From IMG/VR virus record IMGVR_UViG_3300043446_001392, positions 1-25,351 of that record: a stretch of DNA of 25,351 nucleotides; one strand, given 5' to 3'. A program made the position numbers and the translations under genes. The stretch comes from a virus. Every line of letters starts with the position of its first letter. The stretch's first letter is position 1. Positions 1-7,109 of this stretch are shown here, piece by piece. The notes under the pieces were generated by a model, which was not told the origin of the DNA, searched no databases, and saw nothing but the letters and a program-made list of their open reading frames with translations.

Positions 1-466
1 TCACGTTCATTTGGGCGGACGTTTGCAGGAAACGCAATCAATCGATTGGTCGGCAAACACGCGCGAAAAAAACATTCAATTGATTATGGCGCAAATCACG
101 GATGCAATCGCAATGTATTTGAATCCGGAATATTTGGGTAAGGCAATCGACACGTTGGTTGCGGACGGTCAAACGGCGGTTCAAAATCCGGTTGATGCAA
201 TTACAAACGTTGGGCGCGATTTGATGTTTTCGGATGACGCGCAAAAACAATTGTTGCAATATTTCATGGCGGGCGGCGATTACACCGGGTTTGGTGTTGT
301 GCAGGCAATTACATATTACGCACACGATGCCGCCGCAAATGCCGATGAACGGTACGAATTGGAATCATGCGCGGTTGATTACATTGACCCAAAAAAATAC
401 GACAAACAAATTGTCGTCGCTGAAAAAACGAAACGCAAATCAATGAAATCGTTTTCCAATAACTAA
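1..466 (+). CDS. DUF932-like phage/plasmid protein, C-terminal part (5' partial)
   Basis: The reading frame is open to the left window edge with no in-frame ATG, so only the last ~154 residues are present. The segment FGVVQAITYYAHDA followed by a Glu/Arg-rich stretch and a basic tail resembles the end of DUF932 / TIGR03299 phage-plasmid proteins, where a G-x-x-QA(V/I)T-Y motif precedes the C-terminus. The role of that family is not well established, though it is common in mobile elements near recombination genes. The gene ends in TAA and is followed within 10 bases by a perfect 9-bp terminator hairpin, so it closes a transcription unit. The family call rests on recall of one motif and is tentative; the reading frame itself is secure. 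Confidence 0.5.
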   Translation, partial: HVHLGGRLQETQSIDWSANTREKNIQLIMAQITDAIAMYLNPEYLGKAIDTLVADGQTAVQNPVDAITNVGRDLMFSDDAQKQLLQYFMAGGDYTGFGVVQAITYYAHDAAANADERYELESCAVDYIDPKKYDKQIVVAEKTKRKSMKSFSNN

Positions 467-476
467 TTTCAAAAAC

Positions 477-510
477 ACCGCGCCCGGTAAAATGGGCGCG
501 GTTTCATTTC
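477..510 (+). terminator. Rho-independent-type terminator after the DUF932-like gene
   Basis: Perfect 9-bp GC-rich stem (ACCGCGCCC at 477-485 pairing with GGGCGCGGT at 494-502) with an 8-base loop, followed by a T-rich but interrupted tract (TTCATTTC). It starts 11 bases after the TAA and ends just before the next start codon at 517. Confidence 0.8.
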
Positions 511-516
511 AACAAC

Positions 517-723
517 ATGGCAACAAAAATCGACAACACGGTATCGCGCGCAATCCGTATGGATGCGATACGGCGCAAACAAATTGAATTGTACGGCGCG
601 CCGAAAAAATGGATTACGCAATCATTGGCAAACGAAATTATGAGTATGACAACGGCGCAAATGGTAATATTCGCGCACAACGTTGATACCGAAACAAACA
701 AATCAAAAACGGTTAACGCATGA
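517..723 (+). CDS. hypothetical protein, 68 aa
   Basis: Short basic, probably helical protein rich in Ile, Met, Lys and Arg, with no recognised domain. It starts with ATG 7 bases after the terminator tract, preceded by an AACAAC leader rather than a Shine-Dalgarno sequence. Its stop codon overlaps the next start (ATGA at 720-723), which suggests translational coupling. Codon choice (TTG Leu, CGC Arg, GAA, CAA) matches the neighbours, supporting real coding. Function unknown. Confidence 0.6.
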   Translation: MATKIDNTVSRAIRMDAIRRKQIELYGAPKKWITQSLANEIMSMTTAQMVIFAHNVDTETNKSKTVNA

Positions 724-968
724 CAAATCAGAAAATGAAAATCATTATTCAACGGGCGTTGAAAATGTACATGTCGCGATTGAATGACATATCGCACGAA
801 ACCGATATTTCATCAATGGGTATTGATGAATCGGATGATTCAAAATTGCGCGATGCAATGGCGGATGAAAAATACGCGGTGGCGAAAATCGCAACCGGAT
901 TGAAAAACGGGAAAATCACAATCAACCATGTACCAACGGAATCATTCGCACGGAACAACGAAATATAA
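720..968 (+). CDS. hypothetical protein, 82 aa
   Basis: Overlaps the previous gene by ATGA. A second in-frame ATG at 735 is possible. The protein has a basic N-terminal helix, an acidic middle (DESDDSKLRDAMADEK) and a C-terminal segment. No recognised family. The next gene's ATG lies inside its last 41 bases in another frame. Codon usage follows the window's AG-poor style. Confidence 0.55.
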   Translation: MTNQKMKIIIQRALKMYMSRLNDISHETDISSMGIDESDDSKLRDAMADEKYAVAKIATGLKNGKITINHVPTESFARNNEI

Positions 969-1386
969 CAAACCAAAAACGGGTATTGAACAAATCATTC
1001 GCGATTCGGCAGGCAATGCAATTGTCGCACATAATGACGGAAATACAATCACGTTGCGTTTGCGCATAATTGATATTTCCGGTCATGTCGCAACGCGTTC
1101 GTTGGGCGTTATTGAAAAACAATCACGAATATTTACCGTGCGCAGGAAACGCGCGGTGCATTTGCACCGGAAATCGAATTCGTATGGATTCAATCATTAC
1201 GTTTTGGAAAACGCAAAAACATTTGACCGGGTTGAAATCATTGATGACGCCGGGACATACATTGTTCCCGTTGACGTAATGTTGACGAACGGGAAAATAT
1301 TGTATTTCAAACAAATGGGATTCGAACGCCAAATATTTGTTCCATTGGACATCATAACCAAATACAAAACCGCAAACATATTTTGA
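928..1386 (+). CDS. hypothetical protein, 152 aa
   Basis: Reads from ATG 928 to TGA 1384-1386, just before the ParB-like gene. The protein is beta-rich and basic, with alternating hydrophobic stretches in the middle (TITLRLRIIDISG) and near the end (VDVMLTNGKILYFK). No known domain is recognised. The 41-base overlap with the upstream gene is longer than others here. No later in-frame ATG occurs before residue ~130, so 928 is the best start seen. Confidence 0.6.
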   Translation: MYQRNHSHGTTKYNKPKTGIEQIIRDSAGNAIVAHNDGNTITLRLRIIDISGHVATRSLGVIEKQSRIFTVRRKRAVHLHRKSNSYGFNHYVLENAKTFDRVEIIDDAGTYIVPVDVMLTNGKILYFKQMGFERQIFVPLDIITKYKTANIF

Positions 1387-1387
1387 C

Positions 1388-2113
1388 ATGAAACCAAACA
1401 TTAAAACATCGCGCAATTATGACCAATTCGTATTGCGCAAAACGAATCGCCCGGTATCGCAGGCATACGTTAAACAATTGATTGAATCAATTGACAAAAA
1501 TGATTTGACCGCCAATTTCCCGATATTGGTAAATGAGCGCAACGAAATCATTGATGGACAACATCGATTCGCCGCGTGCGTCGAATTGGGTTTGCCAATT
1601 CATTACACGGTCATTGATGCGACGGGCGCACGGACAACCGACGACATAATGGTTGACATTAACACGCATCAACGCACATGGCGTTTGGATGAATTCGTGA
1701 ACATGTATGCGCGGCGCGGCGTTCAATCATACATTGACGTTGAAAATTGCATGAATCATTACAAGGTCGGCGCATCAAATGCGTTTGCGATTGTATCCAA
1801 TGGTGAAAAAAATAATTCAACGGCGATTCGCGCAGGTAAATTCAAATCCGGCAAAATCCATTATTCACAAATTTGTGAGGCGTTATTGCAAATGCGCGAC
1901 ATTTGCCCGTTCGCATTGAATTTGAAATTCGTTACGGCATTCACCAAATTGTATTGTTCAAAAGGATACAACCATGACAACGAATACAAAAAATTCGTTC
2001 GTTATCGAATGGACATGCAACAATGCGCAACGTCGGGTCAATACGCCAAAATGTTTGAATCGATTGTCAACAAACGAAAATCAGCAAACGAAAAAATATC
2101 AATCAACGTTTAA
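1388..2113 (+). CDS. ParB-like nuclease-domain protein
   Basis: 241 aa. Residues ~15-85 match the ParB/Srx fold: conserved start region, then PILVNERNEIIDGQHRFAAC, with the family's G-x-HR signature as IDGQHR at about 55-60. In plasmid ParB this fold binds CTP; in many phage proteins it is attached to nuclease or regulatory functions. The remaining ~150 residues show no helix-turn-helix I can identify, so segregation is not implied. A role in DNA transactions or gene control is inferred. The gene ends at TAA 2111-2113 and is followed by the window's best terminator, so it is last in its transcription unit. An alternative is a phage-specific ParB-type DNase. Confidence 0.85.
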   Translation: MKPNIKTSRNYDQFVLRKTNRPVSQAYVKQLIESIDKNDLTANFPILVNERNEIIDGQHRFAACVELGLPIHYTVIDATGARTTDDIMVDINTHQRTWRLDEFVNMYARRGVQSYIDVENCMNHYKVGASNAFAIVSNGEKNNSTAIRAGKFKSGKIHYSQICEALLQMRDICPFALNLKFVTAFTKLYCSKGYNHDNEYKKFVRYRMDMQQCATSGQYAKMFESIVNKRKSANEKISINV

Positions 2114-2149
2114 CCCGTATATTGCAAAAGGATTTTTTGGTTATTGGTT

Positions 2150-2188
2150 ATGCCCGGTGTCCGCGATGGATGCCGGGCATTTTTTTTT
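2150..2188 (+). terminator. strong Rho-independent terminator after the ParB-like gene
   Basis: ATGCCCGG (2150-2157) pairs with CCGGGCAT (2173-2180). The stem extends inward through TGTCC/GGATG with two wobble pairs and a 5-base loop, giving ~13 bp. It is followed by an uninterrupted T tract to 2188. It lies 36 bases after the ParB-like stop, so translation of the resolvase cannot sensibly start upstream of it. Confidence 0.92.
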
Positions 2189-2195
2189 GCATGAT

Positions 2196-2203
2196 TATTT
2201 TTG
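2196..2203 (+). promoter_or_regulatory. possible -7 element of a Bacteroidota-type promoter
   Basis: TATTTTTG fits the TAnnTTTG -7 consensus known from Bacteroidota and sits directly downstream of the terminator, where a promoter for the resolvase-terminase unit is needed. No matching TTTG/TTG -33 box was found at the usual spacing, and the octamer also occurs inside a gene at ~5157, so this is only a positional guess. Confidence 0.28.
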
Positions 2204-2212
2204 CACATTTGA

Positions 2213-2273
2213 TTCAACATCCGTTATTTCATTATTCAACAACCGTTCAACGAACGTTCAACGTGCATTCAAT
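2213..2273 (+). repeat. TTCAA iterons at 11-bp spacing upstream of the resolvase
   Basis: TTCAA starts at 2213, 2235, 2246, 2257 and 2268. The last four are exactly 11 bases apart and the first is 22 bases from the second. TTCAAC is complete in four of the five. The period is not a multiple of three, so codon repetition does not explain it. About one helical turn per repeat would put the copies on one DNA face. TTCAA is common in this AT-rich, AG-poor sequence, so chance is possible. Confidence 0.4.
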
Positions 2274-2799
2274 CAAATCAAATTATCCGGGAATATCCAT
2301 TGCCCGGTTCATCGGAATTGATGCGGGCGTCAATACGGGTTTTGCCGTTTGGGATGCGAACGCGTCCCGGTTTGATAAAATCATTACGACGACGTTTTGG
2401 GGCGCAATAAACGAATTGCAATCCGAACACATGGCGTTGGCAGGCAAACGAATTGACGTCAACACAACGCCCGGAATCGCGGTGTACATTGAAAATCCAA
2501 ATGGCAACCGCCCGACCTTTGCCCGGCATGGTGCATACCGGGAAAAAATATCGCAAAACGTCGGAATGAATAAACGCGATGCACAATTGTTGATTCAATA
2601 TTGCATGGACAACGGAATGTTATTTTTCCCGGTAACACCCGGCAAACATTCCATGACGAAAATGAAACCGGACGCATTCGCAAAATACACCGGATACAAC
2701 GGGCGCACGTCGTCGCACGGGCGCGACGCGGCAATGTTGGTATTCGGTAAAACAAAAATATCAATGTCACATTTCCAATTGAACGAAATGTTGAAATAA
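2263..2799 (+). CDS. RuvC-like Holliday junction resolvase
   Basis: 178 aa from GTG 2263. This is a RuvC/RNase H-fold endonuclease expected to resolve branched DNA before packaging. Visible motifs are the first catalytic Asp in IGIDAGVNTG (D20), Glu in VYIENP (E77), and the C-terminal HGRDAAMLV block (Asp 155). The spacing and total length agree with phage RuvC homologues of about 170 aa. The frame stays open upstream to TTG 2122, but that runs through the terminator hairpin. ATG 2191 is also possible but adds an unconserved leader that covers the 11-bp repeats. Position just before terminase is typical for a resolvase that trims replicative DNA for the packaging motor. Confidence 0.85.
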   Translation: MHSIKSNYPGISIARFIGIDAGVNTGFAVWDANASRFDKIITTTFWGAINELQSEHMALAGKRIDVNTTPGIAVYIENPNGNRPTFARHGAYREKISQNVGMNKRDAQLLIQYCMDNGMLFFPVTPGKHSMTKMKPDAFAKYTGYNGRTSSHGRDAAMLVFGKTKISMSHFQLNEMLK

Positions 2800-2818
2800 C
2801 AAACGCAACACATTGAAA

Positions 2819-3343
2819 ATGAAAAATCAAAATCCTGAATTGGACGAAAAATCAAAACGGTTTTGTCACGAATACATGATTGATTTGAACGGAACGCAGG
2901 CGGCAATACGCGCCGGGTTTTCCGCCAAATCCGCCCGAACGCAGGCGTCAATATTATTGAAACGCCCAAACATTCAAACGTATTTGGAATCGTTGCGGAA
3001 TGAACAACAACATCGAACGCAAATAACATCCGACCGTGTATTGCAGGAATTGGCAAAAATAGGATTCGCCAATTTCAAAAATTATTTGGATGAATCGAAC
3101 AACATTGTTGGTTTGGATACGATGAATACGGAAATCACGGCGGCGGTTCAATCAATACAAATCGAACGCAAAACAATTGGTGAACAACCCGTTGACATAA
3201 CGAAATTCAAATTGCATGATAAATTGCACGCGTTGGAATTGATTGGAAAACATTTGGGAATGTTTGTTGACCGTATCAAAAACGAAGGCGACATGCAAAT
3301 AACGGTGAACAGGAAATTGATTGGCAATTCAAAATCGAAATGA
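2819..3343 (+). CDS. terS: terminase small subunit (Terminase_2 family)
   Basis: 174 aa from ATG 2819 (a TTG two codons earlier is less likely). The N-terminal ~70 residues fit the Terminase_2 DNA-recognition domain: LDEKSKRFCHEYMIDLNGTQAAIRAGFSAKSARTQAS-like pattern with the signature NGTQAAIRAGF followed by helices ending LKRPNIQTYL. The middle is helical and probably mediates oligomerisation. The C-terminus is basic and may contact the large subunit. It recognises viral DNA and loads the packaging motor. The stop overlaps the ATG of the Cys-rich gene (ATGA at 3340-3343). Confidence 0.92.
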   Translation: MKNQNPELDEKSKRFCHEYMIDLNGTQAAIRAGFSAKSARTQASILLKRPNIQTYLESLRNEQQHRTQITSDRVLQELAKIGFANFKNYLDESNNIVGLDTMNTEITAAVQSIQIERKTIGEQPVDITKFKLHDKLHALELIGKHLGMFVDRIKNEGDMQITVNRKLIGNSKSK

Positions 3344-3561
3344 CGATGCATGATTGCAAATGTTGTTTCAATTGTGCGTATTGGAAATCAATACCAATTT
3401 GGTATGTTCGTTTTAATATTTTGATTCGTCAACCTAAATTTGGAACGTGCAATGCAAACAACGTTCGCAAATCAACCGTGCGATTCAACGGGCGTTTGCA
3501 AACGCATCGAAACCATTATTGCACGATGCACAAATTGAAACAGGATGACAAAACAAATTGA
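3340..3561 (+). CDS. Cys-rich putative zinc-binding mini-protein
   Basis: 73 aa, starting at ATG 3340 (ATG 3346 is an alternative). An N-terminal CKCCFNCAYW cluster, a middle GTCN and a C-terminal HYCTMH give enough Cys/His for one zinc site. The pattern CxxCxYW...GxC...YC resembles small phage zinc-ribbon proteins, but no function is known for that group to my knowledge. The gene sits between the terminase subunits and overlaps both: ATGA with the small subunit, and 17 bases with the large subunit. That suggests co-translation and possibly a packaging-related role (inference). Confidence 0.65.
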   Translation: MTMHDCKCCFNCAYWKSIPIWYVRFNILIRQPKFGTCNANNVRKSTVRFNGRLQTHRNHYCTMHKLKQDDKTN

Positions 3562-4888
3562 TGTTGATATTTCATATTTGAAATGGCAGGTATCCGTATT
3601 TTTTGAAACAACCGCCAAATTTGTAATTGTTCCAAAAGGTCGTCGCGTTGGTGCGACGCGCGGCGGAATCAATGCAATGTTCGAATGGGCATTGGATGGA
3701 ATGTCGCCGATGTTGTGGGTTGATACAATCAACGGAAACATTGACCGATATTTCGAACGGTACATGTTACCGAATTTGAAACAATTGAATCCGAAAAATT
3801 GGAATTGGAATGCAAACAAAAAAATATTGCACATATTCAATTCGGTAATTGATTTTCGTTCGGCGGATGCGCCCGAATCAATTGAGGGATTCGGATACAA
3901 ACGAATCATATTAAATGAGGCGGGAATTATTTTGAAGGATGATTATTTATTCAACAATGCAATATTGCCGATGATGTTGGATTACCCGGAATCACAATTA
4001 TTTGCAATCGGTGTTCCAAAAGGAATTCACAAACGCGACGGCAACGAACACATGTTCCATGTATTGTATCAACGCGCATTGAACAATGAACCCGGTTATG
4101 CATTGCGGCAATTGTCAACGTTCGATAATGAAATGTTGGATGCAATCGAAATCAATATGTTGATGGATGAAATGGCAACCGATGCGCAACGGTCGCAGGA
4201 AATACACGGAATGTTCGTTGATGACGCCGGAACAAATCCATTTGCAACGGCATACAATCCGGATGTTCACGCATCAACGCGCGCGATTGCACAACGCGAC
4301 AAACAATTATTCATTTCAATTGATTTTAATTTGAATCCATTTGGCGCGATATTTTCGCACATTTGGCGCGATGTTAACGGAACACATATTCACACGTTCG
4401 ATGAAATTGAAATACAACGAGGTTCGATTCCGGCAATGATAACCGAAATCAAAAATCGATATTCGGCATGGTTGCCGAATTGTGTTATTACAGGCGATTC
4501 GGGCGGGCGTCGCGGCGATTTGTCGCAATCCGACCAACAATCATATTTCGAACAATTGCGGCGCGGTTTGAATTTGCGCCCGTCACAAATCGTTGTTCCA
4601 AATGTTCCGTCGCATGAACAATCGCGGAATGATTGCAATTATGTTTTGCATTGGACAACAAACGATTCAACCGGGTTTGATGTTGCGATTCATCCGGAAC
4701 GGGCGTCAGGGTTGTGCCGGGATTTGTCGAACGTGCAATGCGATTCGTTCAATCAAATATTAAAACGCAATCGTCGGGATGCATCTCAACGGGCGGATTT
4801 GTTGGATTGTTGGCGTTATTTAATTAACACATTTTTAAGGAAATCAATTGATGCGCACACCAAAATAAAACCGCGTTTTCATGCATGA
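3545..4888 (+). CDS. terL: terminase large subunit (ATPase/nuclease)
   Basis: 447 aa packaging motor. The N-terminal ATPase has a Walker A-like PKGRRVGATRG (residues 30-40), Walker B KRIILNEA (119-126) and a motif III-like AIGVPKG (154-160). The C-terminal RNase H-type nuclease shows three acidic positions: ISIDFN (D260), ITGDSG (D318) and ADLLDCW (D418/D421). Walker A lacks Lys at the classical GK[ST] position but has Lys 31 at its front, as in the lysine-shifted variant of phage lambda gpA. The start overlaps the Cys-rich gene and the stop overlaps the next start (ATGA). It would act at the portal vertex. Confidence 0.95.
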   Translation: MTKQIDVDISYLKWQVSVFFETTAKFVIVPKGRRVGATRGGINAMFEWALDGMSPMLWVDTINGNIDRYFERYMLPNLKQLNPKNWNWNANKKILHIFNSVIDFRSADAPESIEGFGYKRIILNEAGIILKDDYLFNNAILPMMLDYPESQLFAIGVPKGIHKRDGNEHMFHVLYQRALNNEPGYALRQLSTFDNEMLDAIEINMLMDEMATDAQRSQEIHGMFVDDAGTNPFATAYNPDVHASTRAIAQRDKQLFISIDFNLNPFGAIFSHIWRDVNGTHIHTFDEIEIQRGSIPAMITEIKNRYSAWLPNCVITGDSGGRRGDLSQSDQQSYFEQLRRGLNLRPSQIVVPNVPSHEQSRNDCNYVLHWTTNDSTGFDVAIHPERASGLCRDLSNVQCDSFNQILKRNRRDASQRADLLDCWRYLINTFLRKSIDAHTKIKPRFHA

Positions 4889-5076
4889 TTGAAAATAAAT
4901 ATTCATACCAATATGATTTGATTGATACAAAAACACAAATGGTTGTTCGAACCGTTGCGTTCGATGCAACGTTCACATTGGAACGTATGCAAATGAAATT
5001 GGAATCCGAAAAACAAATGTACATGCGTGCAAATGGAATCAACCCGCGCACAAAAAACCGTTATCAATGGCGATAA
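4885..5076 (+). CDS. hypothetical protein, 63 aa
   Basis: Starts by ATGA overlap with the terminase stop. A short beta-prone first half (YSYQYDLIDTKTQMVVRTVAF) is followed by a charged helix (LERMQMKLESEKQMYMR) and a basic C-terminus. No family recognised. It overlaps the next gene by 10 bases. Coding is supported by the AG-poor codon style and overlaps on both sides. Confidence 0.6.
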   Translation: MIENKYSYQYDLIDTKTQMVVRTVAFDATFTLERMQMKLESEKQMYMRANGINPRTKNRYQWR

Positions 5077-5561
5077 ATAAAACAAAACCCAAAACGAAAA
5101 AACGCGATTCATTATCGAACCGTTTGAAAATGGCGCGCACCCGGAATTTGTTTGGGTATTTTTGGAATGGTGCACCGTGTAATGCATCGTTCCATGTTTG
5201 CAAAATAACAGGTTCAACGGATGTTCCGTTGTATTGGGCAAACGTTTATTCAAATACCGAACGTGAAATTGCAATTGTAAAAATTCCGAATCAAACTGAA
5301 TTTGCAATTGACAATGGCGATGGGACGGGATGGGTTAAAATGTTGCGAACGTCAAACGTTGGCAATGTATTTTATCGCGGATTGTTACCGGGAACGTATG
5401 AAATCGTTTCCGATGTTACGCCGGATGACGCGCAAAAATTCGATATTGTAAAATACAACGATACCGAAAAACAATTGTTGGAATGGATGAAAACACAACA
5501 TCCTGAAATCATGGAACAATTATCGGGTGTTGACAAATCAATTGAGCAATCCGGCGAATGA
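5067..5561 (+). CDS. hypothetical protein, 164 aa, possible small virion protein
   Basis: Starts at ATG 5067. The first ~27 residues are strongly basic (KTKPKTKKRDSLSNRLK). A beta-rich domain of ~100 residues follows, with PLYWANVYSN, FAIDNGDGTGWVKM and LPGTYEIVSD, and then a helical acidic tail. The domain looks like a small Ig-like or jelly-roll module. The G-x-GTGW element recurs in the protein at 6322 (DSGTGWIEL), suggesting two related or same-fold proteins. Location in the late region suggests a structural role, but this is not shown. The stop overlaps the next ATG (ATGA). Confidence 0.6.
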   Translation: MAINKTKPKTKKRDSLSNRLKMARTRNLFGYFWNGAPCNASFHVCKITGSTDVPLYWANVYSNTEREIAIVKIPNQTEFAIDNGDGTGWVKMLRTSNVGNVFYRGLLPGTYEIVSDVTPDDAQKFDIVKYNDTEKQLLEWMKTQHPEIMEQLSGVDKSIEQSGE

Positions 5562-6319
5562 TAACGGCATTATTGTTTATTGTGGTCACATTGTTTGCCG
5601 CAATAATGACGGCAATTATGTATTGCATTTATTGGTTTGATACCAACACAAACAAATACTTAAAACGAAAAATGCACAACATCGAATCACACGATTTTTT
5701 GGATGACGACGACGGGCGTTACATATTCACGGAAACAAACGATACGGGCACGCAAATAATTGCAATTGCAAATCGATTGAATTGTTGCAATGGAAATGTG
5801 TATTCGTTGCAATTATTGAAATTCGAAAAATTCGTTTTGTATGTCAGGATAAAAAATCATGACGTCGCAGGCGAAATATTAGCGGATTGTGTTTCGGCAT
5901 TATCCGATATTGAATTGCCGGATGCAAAACCAAAAATTCCAATTTGGTTCAAACATTCGGATTGTCACCCGATACAATTTGAACAATGGTATGCACGCAC
6001 CAAAAAATTGTTCGATGAACCCGACGATTACCAATACGTTATTTCATCAATGATTCCGGCAGGCGTTGAACAACCGGATGAAATACAAATAATGAAAAAC
6101 GAAAATAGGCGTTTGCCGTTGTCCGCGTCGGAATCGGTAATGGGTTTTGTTGAACAGGTAATACGGTATGCGGTTGATGAAAATGAAAATACCGATGAAC
6201 AAATAAAATTATTGCGCAACAATTTGATTACCATTGCACAACAATATTGCGACGTTAACGATTTGCCGTCAACCCGCGCAGGATTTTTGAAACACGTTAC
6301 ATTTGTAAAAAACGATTGA
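5558..6319 (+). CDS. hypothetical membrane-anchored protein, 253 aa
   Basis: Residues ~2-27 form a strong hydrophobic helix (ALLFIVVTLFAAIMTAIMYC) with few charges before it, followed by Lys/Arg after ~36. This fits a single N-terminal anchor or uncleaved signal with an otherwise soluble acidic body containing HDFLDDDDGRY. No enzyme motif is recognised. The gene begins by ATGA overlap with its upstream neighbour. A membrane protein between terminase and tail genes could act in superinfection exclusion, lysis or DNA entry, but nothing in the sequence decides among these. Confidence 0.62.
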   Translation: MITALLFIVVTLFAAIMTAIMYCIYWFDTNTNKYLKRKMHNIESHDFLDDDDGRYIFTETNDTGTQIIAIANRLNCCNGNVYSLQLLKFEKFVLYVRIKNHDVAGEILADCVSALSDIELPDAKPKIPIWFKHSDCHPIQFEQWYARTKKLFDEPDDYQYVISSMIPAGVEQPDEIQIMKNENRRLPLSASESVMGFVEQVIRYAVDENENTDEQIKLLRNNLITIAQQYCDVNDLPSTRAGFLKHVTFVKND

Positions 6320-6321
6320 AC

Positions 6322-6705
6322 ATGTCATGTACAAATTGCAAACCAACATTGCCGATTCCAACATGTGTAAATGAATTGACAATTGGCGTCATTGGTTCAA
6401 ACAACGCGCCCGTTATGGTTATGATTCGGGACATTTCACAAAACCGAACAACATTGTATCCGGCAACATCGGATGCAAACGGCGTTGTAAAAATATCGCC
6501 CGATATTACGTTTGCCGAAAACCATTCATACGAAATTTCAATATTGGATGATTCGGGGACGGGATGGATTGAATTGTCATTCGATAATACAAACGGCGAT
6601 GGAATCGGCGATAAATGCATTGCGCCGCGATTCGAACGTATATTCGATAATGCAGGAAACGCAATGGTATTCGCAACACATACAATAACCATAATTGAAC
6701 CATAA
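6322..6705 (+). CDS. hypothetical small beta-rich protein, 127 aa
   Basis: Start chosen at ATG 6322 (MSCTNCK), 2 bases after the previous stop, rather than the in-frame TTG at 6316. It begins with a CxxC pair and has a third Cys at ~15. The rest is beta-rich: LTIGVIGSNNAPVMVMIRD, a Gly/Asp turn region, then YEISILDDSGTGWIELSF. The DSGTGW element echoes GDGTGW in the protein starting at 5067. It resembles small Ig-like decoration or tail accessory proteins, though no family can be named. It ends at TAA and the next ATG follows after one base. Confidence 0.6.
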   Translation: MSCTNCKPTLPIPTCVNELTIGVIGSNNAPVMVMIRDISQNRTTLYPATSDANGVVKISPDITFAENHSYEISILDDSGTGWIELSFDNTNGDGIGDKCIAPRFERIFDNAGNAMVFATHTITIIEP

Positions 6706-6706
6706 C

Positions 6707-7108
6707 ATGGAAATCGAAATTCAAAAATTCATATTGGTTTGTATTGCAAATGCGTTTGCAATTTATGGTTTGTATTGGGCAATGTATTTTGATTGGAAAC
6801 CGTCGGGCGCAAAACAAATCGATATTACCAAACCCAAAAAATCAATGGTTGATGAAAATTCAAAAATGATTTTATGGTTTGTCAGGTATTACGCGCCAAT
6901 TGTATTTGGTAAAAAATTATCAAAACCAATTGCGTTGTGCCCGGTGTGCATGGCATCAATACATTCAACGTATTGGTATTTGCCGATGTTTGGATTTGAT
7001 GCAACAACAATCGCAACCGTTTTAATATCCATTTTCAAATACGGTTTGTACATGGTAACGTTGGCAGGATTCAATGCAACAATCATTTCAATAACGAACG
7101 AAAAATAA
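6707..7108 (+). CDS. hypothetical multi-pass membrane protein with CPxC motif, 133 aa
   Basis: ATG 6707 follows the upstream stop by one base and is preferred over TTG 6695. There are two to three hydrophobic segments: ~7-27 (FILVCIANAFAIYGLYWAMYF), an amphipathic middle, and ~87-130 (two close helices including IATVLISIFKYGLYMVTLAGF). The cytosol/membrane boundary motif LCPVCMASIHSTYW resembles the Cys-pair plus aromatic pattern of DUF1360-type small membrane proteins, which is a tentative match. It probably inserts in the host inner membrane. Function unknown. Confidence 0.6.
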   Translation: MEIEIQKFILVCIANAFAIYGLYWAMYFDWKPSGAKQIDITKPKKSMVDENSKMILWFVRYYAPIVFGKKLSKPIALCPVCMASIHSTYWYLPMFGFDATTIATVLISIFKYGLYMVTLAGFNATIISITNEK

Positions 7109-7109
7109 T

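Noticed and set aside
2122-2262. Longer resolvase starting at TTG 2122 or ATG 2191
   Set aside because: TTG 2122 lies upstream of the terminator hairpin. The extra residues of either form are not part of the RuvC fold, while GTG 2263 gives the normal family length. ATG 2191 is not strictly excluded.
1974-2321. 115-aa + strand ORF across the ParB end, terminator and resolvase start
   Set aside because: It reads through the terminator hairpin in a frame that overlaps two supported genes and has no recognisable protein features.
5156-5163. TATTTTTG inside the 164-aa gene as a promoter
   Set aside because: It lies within a supported coding sequence and shows that the octamer alone is not specific.
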